A stretch of 64,000 nt of DNA from Erodium maritimum (lineage: Eukaryota > Streptophyta > Magnoliopsida > Geraniales > Geraniaceae): NCBI GenBank assembly GCA_963921825.1, contig OY997592.1, forward strand, positions 54,084,336 through 54,148,335, written 5' to 3'. Below the pieces are notes generated by a model. That model was not told the DNA's origin and made no database searches. It saw only the letters and a program-made list of their open reading frames with translations. Positions 1 to 12,180 of this stretch are shown piece after piece (position 1 is the stretch's first letter; every line of letters starts with the position of its first letter). A program made the translations under genes and the position numbers.

Positions 1-2260
1 CATTGGATATAAAGTTCGCTTCAGGAAAGAAGTTGACATTGATCAATGTGTCCCATATTCCAAAATTGAGGTAGAATCTTGTATCGACCACCTTCACAAC
101 TGGTACATGAGCGTTTAGGTGAGGGAATCGATGAGGAAGGAGGTGTCATCTTTTCAGGTCGGTCAGGTGAAGCTTCAGGTGACGGCTGATACGAGATTTG
201 ATAGCGTGATTATTCGTTTGGCGGAGTTGATTTGGTGGAAGAATTATGAATCTCCGAGCCGATCTCTTCATGATTTTCTTGTGATTTCGAATTCCAATCG
301 CATCGCGAGTTTCAAGTTCTGAAGGCTCTTTCGGGTTTCCTAGGCTATGACGAAGCCCATACTTTTTGGGTCGGTTTCAGTTGCTTGATGCGCAAGAAAC
401 CGCTTGTAATCATAGTCCTCCGATAGTTTCTGAGGTCGCGGATTATTTGTATAGTTCGGTTCAGGTGCGTGCTCAGTAGGTAAAGTGGATGTTGCCCTGG
501 TTTTAGAGCTTCCGAAGTTGGGAGAGGAGAAGAAGGAGAGCAGTCCGTGGAAAGACGCTCGCCTTCAACCTCCACCTCGGTAGAGTCGGCCTTCCACTTA
601 TACTGCCGTTACTAGATCAAGGACTTGTTCGTTGAGTCGGGAACGTGCCATCAAGTCAGCGCCTCCTGTGTCGGTTTTGTGGAAGTCGTCTCCTAAGGCT
701 TCCAAGAAACCAACAGCCTATTTGGAGGTTTTCGTTTTTCGATAGTTTGTATCAGGGTTTCAGTGTTTTGTTTTCTTCTCGTTCCTTTGGATAAGGTTAG
801 GCCGCTTAGCGGAGTCTTTTTCTGTAAGTATGTCCTAGTCTTCTGACCTTTTGTCTCATTTCTGCTTGAAATGAGTCTTTTTTAATACAATTTTGAGCTT
901 ATAAAAAAGGCGGTGAATATTTTTCTACATCTTTTGATAAATATTGTGAAGACAATGGTTTGATTCATCAACAGACAACTCCTTATAGTCCTCAAACGAA
1001 TGGAATAACTGAAAGAAAGAATGGAAATGCATTGATATGGTTAATTTTTTGCTTGTGAATGCTAGTATACCTAGTTCTTTGTGAGGAGAAGCACTCAAAA
1101 CAGCTTGCCAGGTAGGAAATCGAGTTCCTACAAAGAAGACAAAAAGGCTCCTTATGATTTTTTGTATGGTCAAAAATCAAACTTAAATTATTGGGATAAC
1201 GCCGGATCCTAACTGTGTTGGAAATATGTTTTTCACGTCCTAACTGAGCGTCACCTTTTGTTACATGTCCTATACCAAAGGTCATCTTTTGTCACATGTC
1301 CTATACAAAAGGTGATTTTTTTTGACAAAACATGAAAAATGACACCAAAAAAGTGTTTTTTTGGTAAATTTATACCACCTACCTCTTGTAGTGCACTGAT
1401 AAACACAAATTATACAAAAATTAAGAGGAAAAACCATCGAATGCGAATGTTATACCACTTTTTTGGTGTCATTTTTCATGTTTTGTAAAAAAGAATCACC
1501 TTTGGTATATGACATGTAACAAAAGGTGACGCTCAGTTAGGACGTTGAAAAACACATTTCCAACACAGTTAGGATTCGGGGTTTTCCCTAAATTAATTTA
1601 GAGTTTGGGACTGCATAGAATATTACAAAGTTATTGATCGAAACCTCCAAAAACTTGGACCACGAGAAAAAAGAGGTGTATTTGTTGGATATGCAGAAAA
1701 CCCCAGAGCTTATAGAGTTTTGGACTTGGAGACAAATGTTATCATAGACTTGATTCACGTCGATATCTTTGAAAATAAATTTGTTAAGGATCCAACATCT
1801 CACACTTCAGAAGTACAAGCTGAATCTAGTTCTCAAAATAATGACAACATTGTATCAAGGATTACAATAATAGTAAAAGAAAAAGAGTGTTAGTTCAAGT
1901 CGAACCAAGAAAAAGCACGAGAATAAGAAAAGAAAAACCGTTTCTATCTGATTTCATTAACACAAATACTCTTGTCTTTTTTGTTGAAGGCAACAGAGAT
2001 AAGGTTTTAAACTAGGTTCCTATTGTCCTAAACACCGAGGATGATCCCAAAACATATCAGGATGCTATGTGCTCAAGAGATGCACCATTTGAAAAAAAAG
2101 TCATTACTGATGAGTATGACTCATTAGTTTTCGATGATATTTGATCTTTATTTGATTTTCTTTATGGATCAAAACCCATCAGATTTAAAATGGGTATTCA
2201 AAAAGAAATATAATACAGATGGTACTTTACCAAATGATGCATCCCTTGAGTACATAACAT
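1..2260 (+). pseudogene. Broken Ty1/copia gag-pol remnant
   Basis: Three separated stretches translate to Ty1/copia polyprotein. Positions 1-105 give the linker after the protease (KFASGKKLTLINVSHIPKLR, then a stop). Positions 912-1192 give the end of the integrase core (TTPYSPQTNGITERKN is the usual copia signature) and the following linker. Positions 1598-2240 give the region after the integrase (REKRGVFVGYAENPRAYR) up to the start of reverse transcriptase (LKWVFKKKYNTDGT). Stops and frame changes occur throughout. Most of the reverse transcriptase and all of RNase H are absent, and no LTRs are visible. A Mutator-type MITE interrupts the reading at 1193-1588. Positions about 106-911 hold sequence I do not recognise, probably another insertion. 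This is a dead fossil. The family assignment is firm; the outer boundaries are not. Confidence 0.85.
1193..1588. mobile_element. Mutator-type foldback MITE inside the copia remnant
   Basis: The two ends are long inverted repeats: GGGATAACGCCGGATCCTAA at the left mirrors TTAGGATTCGGGGTTTTCCC at the right with few mismatches, and the pairing continues inward for more than 100 bp. Flanks are TAAATTATT (1184-1192) and TAAATTAAT (1589-1597), a 9-bp target duplication with one mismatch. Nine-bp duplications and ends starting GGG are typical of Mutator-like elements. Removing the element rejoins the copia frame around LNYLRVWD. It is 396 bp and has no coding capacity. Confidence 0.85.
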
Positions 2261-2405
2261 CATGATATGTTTTTAGACCATCCTAAATATTTAGGACAAT
2301 AGGAACTTTGTCTAAAACCTTATTTTTGTTGCTTTCAACAAAAAAACAAGAGTATTTATGTTAATAAAATCAGATCCAAAGGATTCTCTTTTCTTACTTT
2401 TCGGG
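1915..2405. repeat. Inverted duplication of a copia polyprotein segment
   Basis: The copia stretch at about 1915-2040 recurs on the opposite strand at about 2275-2405. Both arms read through FINTNTLV, a VEGNRDKVL-like stretch and VPIVLN in the copia frame. The arms are clearly diverged and separated by about 230 bp of further copia sequence. It looks like a local inverted duplication within the dead element. Confidence 0.75.
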
Positions 2406-2474
2406 ATTGCAACAATTAGTATATACATAACGTACACTACTGTCACTTCAGCATCCTCACAATATCACCGCCCC

Positions 2475-3152
2475 CAGAGGCGGATTTAGGGTATGCCACG
2501 ACATACCCTAAACCCGAGAAAGTTATATATAATTATAGAGTTCTCAGATATCTTCGATTTGATATTTTACGGTCTGAATCAGAGTTCGTATGAAGAAGTT
2601 ATGGTCATTTGAAGATCTGGTACGTGTATAACCTCATTTTACATGAAAATGCTCCTTTTGCGCTCTAAATGTCTATTACATTTTTCAATAACATTATTCA
2701 CAGTTTTTTTAGGGTTGTATTTGAAAAAGTTAGATGTAAGATATAATGGTTCAGTAATATACATTTATAAGTATTTATAGTCATTGACAATGAAACAATT
2801 GTGATTCATTTTAAGAAATTGTGTCTCATATTATTTCATTTACATTCTCATATATGTCGTATGACTGATTATATGTTTTTTCTCAGAGCGCTCTGCCCAT
2901 GACGGACCAAACAACGTATGATTGATCGTTCGACTTGCACGACGTGTATGAGTTCATGTACAATATTTTCTAGCTGAAACTCCTTCATAAAAATTGTAGA
3001 TATCTGAATTTCATTTGATTTGATATCTTACGGGCCCAAATCAGAGCGTGTATGAGAAAGTTGTGTCATTTAAAATCGATCAAACTCTAACATTTCCTAA
3101 ACCGACTTTGATTTTTGACATACTCTAAAATAAAATTTTAAATCCGCCTCTG
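2475..3152. mobile_element. hAT-like non-autonomous element
   Basis: The ends CAGAGGCGGATTTAGG and TTTAAATCCGCCTCTG are inverted repeats. They are flanked by CCGCCCC and CCGCCTC, an imperfect 7-8 bp duplication consistent with hAT. There is no transposase. An internal motif built around GATTTGATATnTTACGG...CAGAG.GTATGA occurs twice (about 2555-2610 and 3015-3070). A related, more decayed copy lies at about 28790-29040. Confidence 0.65.
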
Positions 3153-3154
3153 CC

Positions 3155-4124
3155 GCCTCCAATACTTCTGTTGTCTTAACACTACCTTGATAAAATACTT
3201 TAAAAGTTTTTGCCAATGAATCAAGCAAATGATGATCAAGAAAAGGTAAAATCTCAAGGAGAAGATGAGCGTGGCCCAAACTAACTGTAAATTATGCATG
3301 TATTATATTTTTTTTGATAAGCGATGATTATGCATGTATTATATGATTTAGATTTTGTGTCGAAAGTATTGGCCTTGAAGTATTTGTCTCCTTTGCTACA
3401 TTTGTTTTAGATAAAAATTTAGGTAAAATAACACCTTAAACTACGATATTGAATTTGTGTACGAAGGGTTTCCACTATATTTATTTATCTATAAATAATG
3501 GGTTTGATATTTTTATGATTTTGAATATACGTAAAAATGTTTGTGTACGAGAGGATGTTATAGTGGAAATAGTTACAGATACAAGTGAGTTTCAGGTCGA
3601 AATAATGAAAAATTGGTTATTTAGAAAGGTGGTGGTAGAGACCACAGTGACTCGGTGAGGCTACAGACTGAATATTCCAACTAAAAATTGGAAGCATATA
3701 AAACCGGTCCTTGTCCGAACCCAACAACACTCGTTGTGCAATTCATGTCATGAAAGCAACTTAACAGACCCACCTACGTCCATACACTTTTTACTTTTTA
3801 GTTTGTTTTCAAATATTTGTTTATTTTTATTTACCAGCCCCAACTCCAAGTACCTAACCTTTGGCCCATCTTATTTTTCGAGCTCCAGCAACTAACAGTT
3901 GGGCCGGGCTTTAGAAAACATAGCCTGCATAGCTAGGGTTGACTAATGAATAGTTGATTTATAGCAGGTCACCGACAGTGACCATCGAGATCCACCGGAG
4001 GAAAAAGGATCGAGCCCGTACCCAAACAGATCCTCACCCACTCACAACTCAAACCCACCACACCACAACGCAACGACTACAAGTCCTCTCTCCAGATCTA
4101 GCTCGGAGCAGCGGAGAAACCGCC
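3155..4124. other. Gene-free interval and presumed TM9SF promoter
   Basis: AT-rich sequence without a supportable gene. A short open stretch at 3449-3658 has no recognisable protein features. The last 150-200 bp, rich in CCACC/ACAAC before the ATG, are the likely leader of the TM9SF gene. Confidence 0.5.
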
Positions 4125-7100
4125 ATGGCGCACGCATTCGCGATTCTCCTCCTCCTTCTGATCCATGGCGTCCACTCCTTCTACCTCCCCGGCGTCGCTC
4201 CCGAGGACTTCCAAAAGGTCTGCTCTCTCCTATTCACTCGCCATCTATCTAACCGCGGACTGTTCAGTTCGATCTAGATTCGTTTCGCGGATCTGAAATG
4301 CGGGTGGAAATTTCTTTGAATTATGTTTCGGTGCGGTTGTGATTCAATAGTTTTGATTTGTACGAGCTTATAGAAGTAGAGTTGTTTCTAGAAATGTTGG
4401 TAGTCACATTGTAGTTGGTTCGGTTCAGATCATCCTGGAACTGGAAACTTTGCGCCACTTGTGTTGTAGTTCGTGCTAACTTGGGGGTGTAGCTCAGTTT
4501 TGCTTATGAAATCTATGCAATTGGAGCTTGTTCATGCAAATTCACTTGTTACTTTACGGTTTTGCTTTTTAGCATCATGAATCAATGTATAGGTATTAGC
4601 TAGAGAACCAGTCGCTCTATGATCCTCTTTCCATGAAATTTTAGTGCAATGTCAACTCTGTGAAGCTAGATCCAGCCTTTGGAGGTTGACCACTTTAGTA
4701 GAGGTCACCAATTTGCTGTGTATTACTGTCCTATCCTATTGAGAGCTCTATGAATATATATATATATATATAGTTCTGGGTGTATTACTGTACTAGGGGT
4801 GTTGTAAATAGGAATACTGTGGCAGTTGGCAAATTAATTAGTCATCTTAGTAGATCGAGTAGCCCAATTTTTAATGAGTTCAAATGATACCATCACTGAG
4901 ACTTGAACCCTGGTCACCATGCCAAAAGACTCAAATTACTTAACCAGCCTCCTAAGAAAGCATTGCTATTTTAAGTGATTAGTCAATTTCCCCCCTCAGT
5001 TTTCTATGTATGTTAGGTTATGATTGAGAACATATTTACTCTCATTGTCATGTAGGGTTTGGAATCGGTATTTTGATTGTTTCCGAAAGAGGAAAATCTG
5101 AACAATCATACCTCTATATTGTGTATTATTTGGAGAGTGAAACAGAGAGACTTTTTTTGGAGAGGTGTGGTTAGGGGGTCTTGCTGTATCAGTTTGTCCC
5201 ATGTGTTGGACAAACGTTTCTTTTGCTCTTTCTGCATGTTTCCTTTGGTCCTAGGATAATCTTTATGTTATAACTTAGTTTTGAATTTCTGTCTCAAGCA
5301 TGAAATGAATGTCTATTCTTCCTTACGGGTCTGATCTTCCAGTAGTTTTTTTTTGCTATTAGCAAAACTTTTGAATAAATACATGAATAACACACTATCT
5401 TGCATAATGTGATATGAAGGTAAAGAGAAACCTCAATAAACGTTCTAGTTACAAATTTGGTACTGGTACGTCAGAAATACTTTGCTTAGTATGCTGTGTT
5501 TTGAAACCATGTTAACTATATTGAATCGGTCATTAGTCCAATTAACAAGAACATGAGAGACATATAAAGCATCTTAATTTCTCACATCATGAGGTTCATA
5601 TTGATGTTGAGTGTTGACTGTATGCAAAAATGTGTACAAGGCTTCAATTAGAAGTGGTTGTGATCAATTTTCTATCTGGATGCAGCATGATTCGTTGCAG
5701 GTGAAAGTGAACAAGCTGACCTCCATAAAGACTCAGCTTCCATATACGTATTATTCTCTTCCGTATTGTCAGCCGGACAAAATACTGGACAGTGCAGAGA
5801 ATCTCGGAGAAGTTCTTCGTGGAGATCGCATTGAAAACTCTCCCTATGTGGTCCGTTTTTTAATGTTTGCTTAATAAACTCAGCACCCTTCAATCAGTTT
5901 ATTATCATTTTTTTATAACTTGTCAAATGGTTATTAAAGTGTGGAATTGTTACAGTTTAAAATGCGGGACCCTCAGATGTGCAATATCCTCTGTCGTATC
6001 ACACTTGATGCCAGAACCACAAAGGAATTTAAGGAAAAGATAGACGATGAATATCGCGTGAATATGTACGCTACCTTTTCTTCTTAGATTTAATGTACTT
6101 TCTAATTTTACAGAATGCCCTCGAGTCTTCATTGTTTACTGACCTCTGTTCATGTGGCAGGATCTTGGATAACCTTCCTTTAGTTGTTCCCATCAAAAGG
6201 CTGGATCAAGAATCTCCTACTGTCTATCAACTTGGCTTTCACGTTGGGCTCAAAGGCCAATACACAGGCGTATGCACATTATTTATTTGCATTAGTCTTT
6301 ATGTTTTATGGATGTGCTAGTATTTTCTTTAGCTTACATGTCTGATTTGACACAGAGCAAAGAAGAAAGGTATTTTATCCACAACCATCTCGCATTCACA
6401 GTCAAATATCACAGAGATCAGCAAACTGATGCTGCTAGAATTGTGGGATTTGAGGTCAAACCATTCAGGTCTGATATTCTGGTTCCCCAAATTTCTGCTT
6501 GTGGAGATTGTCATTATCCTGTAGTTTCTGATGTCATGTACTGTATTGTTGGAATTTTATAGCGTTAAACATGAATACGAGGGAACATGGACTGACCAAA
6601 AGACTCGATTGAAGACATGTGACCCCCATGCCAAACAGACAGTTGTTAGTTCTAACTCTCCTCAGGAGGTTCTAGAGAACAAGGAAATTATATTTACCTA
6701 TGATGTTGAGTTCCAGGTGAGCTTGTCCATCTCTACTGAACTGAAATTTGACATTTACTTATCAACTTGCTATCTATCCATAGTCCAGTATTCTCATAAT
6801 ATTTTTCATATTCATATTTTCAGGAGAGTGATATCAAGTGGGCATCCAGATGGGATGCCTATCTTCTAATGAGCGATGATCAAATACACTGGTTCTCAAT
6901 TGTCAATTCCTTGATGATTGTTCTCTTCCTCTCCGGCATGGTGGCAATGATAATGCTGAGGACACTTTACCGTGACATCTCTAGGTACAATGAACTTGAG
7001 ACCCAGGAAGAAGCCCAGGAAGAGACTGGATGGAAGCTTGTCCACGGGGATGTCTTTAGGCCTCCAACAAATTCAGATCTACTGTGTGTTTATGTTGGAA

Positions 7101-7981
7101 CTGGTGTTCAGTTCTTCGGGATGATACTCCTTACCATGACATTTGCCATCCTCGGGTTCCTCTCCCCTTCAAACCGTGGTGGTCTTATGACAGCTATGCT
7201 CCTACTTTTTGTCTTCATGGGCCTGTTTGCTGGTTATGCATCAGCCCGCCTGTACAAAATGTTCAAGGGGACAGAATGGAAGAGAATTGCACTCAGGACT
7301 GCAATCATGTTCCCAGGAACCGTCTCTGTCATCTTCTTAGTCTTGAATACTCTCATCTGGGGACAGAAATCTTCTGGGGCAGTGCCATTTGGAACTATGT
7401 TTGCCCTGGTCTTCCTATGGTTTGGCATTTCAGTACCACTCGTGTTTGTGGGCAGCTATGTCGGGTTCAAGAAGGCAGCAATAGAGGATCCAGTGAAGAC
7501 CAACAAAATCCCAAGGCAAATACCAGAGCAAGCCTGGTACATGAACCCGATCTTCTCAATCCTCATCGGAGGCATACTACCATTCGGGGCCGTGTTCATC
7601 GAGCTCTTCTTCATCCTCACCTCCATCTGGCTGAACCAGTTCTACTACATTTTTGGGTTCCTCTTCCTGGTCTTCATTATCATCATCATCACATGTGCCG
7701 AAATCACTATTGTGCTTTGCTACTTCCAGTTGTGCAGCGAGGATTACCTATGGTGGTGGAGATCCTACCTAACTTCAGGCTCATCGGCGCTGTACCTCTT
7801 CATCTATGCCACATTCTACTTCTTCACCAAGCTTGAAATCACAAAGCTGGTCTCTGGAGTGCTCTACTTCGGGTACATGCTCATAGCCTCTTATGCATTT
7901 TTTGTGGTCACCGGTACCATAGGCTTCTATGCATGCTTCTGGTTCACAAGGCTTATTTACTCATCAGTCAAGATCGATTAA
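4125..7981 (+). CDS. Transmembrane 9 superfamily (EMP70/nonaspanin) protein, 7 coding exons
   Basis: Endomembrane protein of the TM9SF family, found in Golgi and endosomes, with roles proposed in sorting of membrane cargo. Exons join in frame to 633 aa: 4125-4217, 5686-5850, 5956-6065, 6161-6269, 6356-6468, 6563-6716, 6824-7981, all GT-AG. Residues 1-18 are a signal peptide (hydrophobic run, then HGVHS before FYLPGVAP, the conserved mature start of plant members). A lumenal domain follows, and then a last exon encoding nine hydrophobic segments. The C-terminus SSVKID carries the KXD-type Golgi-retention signal described for plant EMPs. Exon 2 most likely starts at the TGCAG ending 5685, giving [10 protein letters not shown], which matches the family GDPLxVKVNK; the later AG at 5700 would delete this motif. 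Length and pattern match the plant TMN7-10 subgroup. Which paralog is not decidable here. Confidence 0.95.
4850..4970 (-). mobile_element. tRNA-derived SINE-like fragment in TM9SF intron 1
   Basis: The minus strand contains TGGTTAAGTAATTTGAG followed about 35 bp later by GGGTTCAAGTCTC. These resemble the A and B boxes of an RNA polymerase III promoter as found in tRNA-derived plant SINEs. No tRNA acceptor stem can be folded, so it is not a tRNA gene. Ends and target duplication were not resolved. Confidence 0.45.
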
Positions 7982-8283
7982 AGGCTCAAATTGTTGGATT
8001 GATCAGGGAATTATTAAGGTATGTTCTTGCCTGTGGAATTACTGAAATTTAGAATTGGGGCAAAGTTGTAATTTTGTTGTTATATTCAGACTACTTGGAC
8101 TGCAAGGAACCAAGAACCAAACCATGATTTGTTCTTTTAAGGTCTTCAAATTCTTGCCTGTTAATGAAAATGCAGATAGAAATTCTTCATATTCAACTAC
8201 CAAACATTACACTCTCTACTGCTGAAGTTATTTAGAAATACAACATACTGAAAACTAAATAGGAAAATGCACAGCTAGTATTA

Positions 8284-8604
8284 TTATTTCCTAGGGTGAG
8301 TATCTTCTGGGTTGGCAGCACCGGTGGCTACCATGGCAACGTCGGTGGCTGTAGCTTCAGGTTTTTTCTTGGCGTATAAAGTGAAGTAACCAAGGCCGGC
8401 GGCGATGAGCACGCCGGAAACCGCCATGGCAGGGACGCTAAAGGGCAGGCTGCGCCTCTGATGTAACACTCCTCCAGGGTTACTTCCAGGCGGCCTCTTG
8501 GAGGCTTCAACTCCGGCCGCTTTGACTTGTTCGGCCGACATCTTGTGGGTGTCGGCCATTTTCCTCCATTCTTCTCCTTTTGCTGCCATCTCTTCTCTTG
8601 CCAA
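8284..8604 (-). CDS. Conserved small plant protein with one transmembrane helix
   Basis: Single-exon frame of 106 aa, convergent with the TM9SF gene 300 bp away. Residues 1-35 are charged and helical (GEEWRKMADTHKMS). A Pro/Gly-rich linker follows (KRPPGSNPGG), then a basic LHQRRSLPFS. One hydrophobic segment lies at about 57-77 (AMAVSGVLIAAGLGYFTLYA) and the basic tail is KKKPEATATDVA ending THPRK. I believe this family is conserved across plants as an uncharacterised membrane protein, from memory next to ENODL15 in Arabidopsis. The start at MAREEM is preferred because the overlapping upstream frame at 8328-8696 looks non-protein. No function is assigned. The tail-anchor-like topology would fit an organelle outer membrane, but that is speculation. 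Confidence 0.75.
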   Translation of the reverse strand: MAREEMAAKGEEWRKMADTHKMSAEQVKAAGVEASKRPPGSNPGGVLHQRRSLPFSVPAMAVSGVLIAAGLGYFTLYAKKKPEATATDVAMVATGAANPEDTHPRK

Positions 8605-8699
8605 AAGATTTTGCCCAGATCTTCTGTCATTGTCGGTGTAGATATATGGTAGGGTTTAGAGACGTGTCCCTCCAATTGACACGTCGCAGATTGCATGTT

Positions 8700-10335
8700 C
8701 TGTGGTCTTCACAAGTGTGCACCCTGTGGATTTGACATGTTGATTTAAGACACAGCTTGTCAATTGATTACCCTTTAAAATTAGAGGGCAGATATGATTT
8801 GACATATTGATTTAAGACAGCTTGACAAATGAGTACTCATTTAAATATCTTTCACAAATGGTCCATTTTAGTGTTAAATATCTTTCTGAAATAATATAAT
8901 ACGGTGTGCGGTCTAATTTCGATCAGAGTTTCTTGTCCGTTTTTTTGTAAGTTCTATTAATTTAATATGTTGATATGATATGATTAGGGGTGAGTATGGG
9001 CGTTTAATCGGTCCGATCAGCTCTCATATAGACCTGACCGCAGAATTTCAGATCAGAACTGTTTAGTTCGAAATCCGTCATTAGATCTGTATTTTAAGTA
9101 TAGAATAAACATTTGGATTTCAGGCGGATCGGACTGAACCCGATAAAACCAAACAAACATCTTTACAGAAGAAAAAAGAAGGTTGCGAATAGAAGGGAAG
9201 ATCCATATAATACTCAGACGAACCAAATGATGTGTAAAATCAAATATGAACCGGAAACACATATCCCGAGTATGTAATAGTACTGAAAATACAATCGAGA
9301 ATATACAATAATAACAAAAAGGGTAAACTTTATCTTACTACTCTACAAATACTTGTTTTTCGTCTCTTTACCTTCACCAAACTTTGTTTCACCTCATTAC
9401 CTTAACGAAACTTATAGCAGGACCGGCCCACCCACTAGGCGAAATACGCGGTTGCCTAAGGCCTCACTTAGAGGCAGGCCACAAATTAAAAAAAAAATTG
9501 GATTTACACTTAAGCCCAAAGTAATTTGTGTGAGACAAGTCTTAATTAAACTCTTCTTCCTCCTCAACCACGCGCATAGCTTTCTCAACCGCATCACATA
9601 TCCCAAAACCAACGTTTCTTCTTCCAACGATATTCTAAATCTCGAACTTTGTGAAAATTTAGCGAAAACGGTCATGATACGTCTCCGCAGCCAAGGATAA
9701 GAGTTGAGCATCGGCTTGTCCCGACAACCGAGCATGAAAATTTTCACGGTAGATTAAATTGAAACGATTTACTTTTATGTACGTCCTTTTCTGGTGGTCC
9801 TTAACTTGCCTCTCGGCTCGTAGTGGGGCGGCATTGGGGGTGAGGCAACGTAGTTGTTGCAAACACCCTGTCAGTAACAGATGTTTGGGTCGGGTCGAGC
9901 ATATTCAAGCCACACAAGACACAACACCATTTCTTCTTCGGGTGACAATAGAATAGTTCGATATGGGCATCCACCGGCGGTTTGGTTGAGAAGTCGGTAG
10001 TGGAAGTGGTAAGGATAGATGATGGAATAGGACATATTTATAGGTGAGGAGGTGGAGAAAATGTCAGCGAACCGTCGGCCCTACCCAAGGGCATTTTGGT
10101 CATTTTCCATGTGTTGGGCAATTATGTTACGCAGACGAAGGATAGTTGAATGAAAACCAAATTCAAGTGAAATGTTGACAAAGTGACATTCAAACTAAAA
10201 AAATGTAATTAAGTCCTACTATAACTTAATGGATATGCAACAGAAAATTAAACCGATAAAATTTAACGGGAAATAAATAATTGAGATAAAACCTCATTAA
10301 TCGAACGGAAAGAAATAACTAAAGTTCATTAATTG
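8700..10335. other. Gene-free interval with a possible hAT terminus
   Basis: No gene is supportable. At about 9418 the sequence CAGGACCGGCCCACCC, followed by a TAGGCGA...GCCTAAGG stretch, resembles the terminus of plant hAT elements, but I found no matching inverted end, so it is probably a truncated copy. The rest is AT-rich unique-looking sequence. Confidence 0.4.
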
Positions 10336-10572
10336 TGTTAGAAAACATGAAGCTGCCGTTGTAGACTTTGCTATACAACACCGACAACTTTCCACCTCCC
10401 TTGATAGTAGATCACAACATAGCCCACCATAGCCCATAAATCCCTCCGTCTTCCTTGACTTCGTAACACAAGCTCAATGTATAAATATAAGTGTACTGTA
10501 AGCTAGTATAATCAAGCACAACAACTATCATCAATATCAATTTCATTCTTCGATCCACTTCCCAAATTAACA
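10336..10572 (+). repeat. 5' LTR of the non-autonomous element
   Basis: Starts TG, ends CA and is 237 bp. It is followed directly by the primer-binding site at 10573-10584. The differences from the 3' LTR are single-base substitutions. Confidence 0.95.
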
Positions 10573-11399
10573 TGGTATCAGAGCTTTGGTAAGCTTCTGA
10601 AAATTCCGTGGCTTTGCCCACTCGTTAATTTACTAACGGGTGGGCGAGGCATCCAGAAGATAGAACCAATTTCCGATTTACCTGCTTTCGCATAGTGGTA
10701 AATGAACCACACCAAAATTCCGCTGCCTCCTTTGTATGGCTACAGATTTGTTATAGCGTTCCAATCTTCCACCTCCGCTGAGCCTTTAGTTCCTGTACCC
10801 GTTCCAAAAAAATTTGTTCTGTCTGGCCAGCTCCGCCCCGACTGGAGATCAAGTCCCTGCCGCTCTTCTCCGTGCCGTCTGCTTCTCCGTCCGGACACCT
10901 TGGTGGTGGTGCTACCCTTGCAGAGAAACAAGGTATCTTGTTGCTGCCATGTCTCCAGAAGTTTGCTGCAGAGTTTTTGTTGCAGGAGAAGATAAAATAG
11001 AAAGTCTGAGAAGTCCCAAGTTCCTTCGCTGTTGAAGTGCCCATTCATTGTTGGTTCTTTGTCTTGTTCAGCTCAATGTTACTTCATTTTCAAAGAGCAC
11101 TAAAGGTGTGGTCTCTATAAATATTTGGACATGCAGAGAAGATAAAAGGCTAATTGATCCTTGAGTAGGGTTCAATTTTACTCTCTCATGCGAATACGTT
11201 TTGTCCTCATGAAGAAGATAGGTGTCAGAAAAGATAAGATAAGTTGTACACATGGACATACAAGAAGCACCCATACGGGCCCACACAAGATGAAGAAGAG
11301 GCATGGCAGTTCAATTCTTGTCATGCGCGCGTGAAGGACACGCTTAGACGATTCCGTTATGGCCGGAGATTCGAGCCGTTCCTACCGGCTATATTGTGT

Positions 11400-12180
11400 T
11401 GCTATTCTGCTCCGACCAGAGAGAGAGCCTTCCCGCAGTTCTGACCGGCGTTCCAAGTTCGTATAGCTGCTTCGTCCCGGTCGGAGAGCCATTGTCTCCG
11501 TTCTGACCGGCGTTCCAAAGTCGTGTAGCTACTCTATCCCGACCGGAGAGCCATTGCCGCCGTTCCGACCGGCGTTCCAAAGTCGTATTGCTGCTCCGTC
11601 CCGACCGGAGAGTCATTGTCGCCGTTCCGACCGGCGTTCCAAGTCGTGTAGATGCTCTGTTCTGACCGGAGAGCTATTGTCGCCATTCCGACCGGCGTTT
11701 CAAAGTCGTGGTGCTGCTCCGTTCCAACCGGAGAATCATTGCCGCCGTTCCGACCGGCGTTCCAAGTCATGTAGCGGCTCCGTTCCGATCACCTTGGTGT
11801 CATTGTCGTCGTTTCGATCGGCGTTCCAAGTCGTGTAGCTGCTCCGTTCCGACCGGAGATCCAAGTCGTTCTGACCGGCTGTTCATGTGTTGCTACTCTG
11901 TTCCGACCAGATAGCCTTCCCGCAGTTCTGACCGGCAGTTCAACGTTTGTGTTTCTGCTCCGTCCCGACCGGAGAGCTATTATCGTCGTTATGATCGACG
12001 TTCCAAGATCGTGTTGCTGCTCTGTTTTGACCAGAAAGCTATTTGAACCGTTCCGACCGGCTGATCATGTGTTGCAGCTCTTTTCCGACCAGAGAGCATT
12101 CCCGCAGTTCAGACCGGCATTCCAAGTTTGTATTGCTGCTCCGTTCCCACCGGAGAGCCACCGTAGTCCGCGCTTTCCGT
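11400..12180 (+). repeat. 60-bp-class minisatellite inside the LTR element
   Basis: About a dozen diverged units of 60-64 bp. The core is CGTTCCGACCGGCGTTCCAA, then GTCGTGTAGCTGCTCCGT, then CCCGACCGGAGAGCCATTG. Each unit carries two CCGACCGG half-motifs about 35 bp apart. Units around 11436-11745 are the most regular; those after 11880 are rearranged and partly shortened (CCAGATAGCCTTCCCGCAG variants). Because 61 and 62 are not multiples of three, successive units are read in different frames. This produces Ser/Arg/Pro-rich open stretches on both strands that are unlikely to be proteins. Confidence 0.9.

Noticed and set aside
6531-6869. Separate 112-residue gene
   Set aside because: It is TM9SF exon 6 plus intron readthrough.
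7084-7836. 250-residue open frame on the plus strand
   Set aside because: It is a +1 shadow of the TM9SF last exon; the product is His/Cys-rich and resembles nothing, while the overlapping frame is a clear nine-span membrane protein.
11400-12180. CRISPR-like array
   Set aside because: The units are contiguous tandem repeats without unique spacers, in a plant LTR element.
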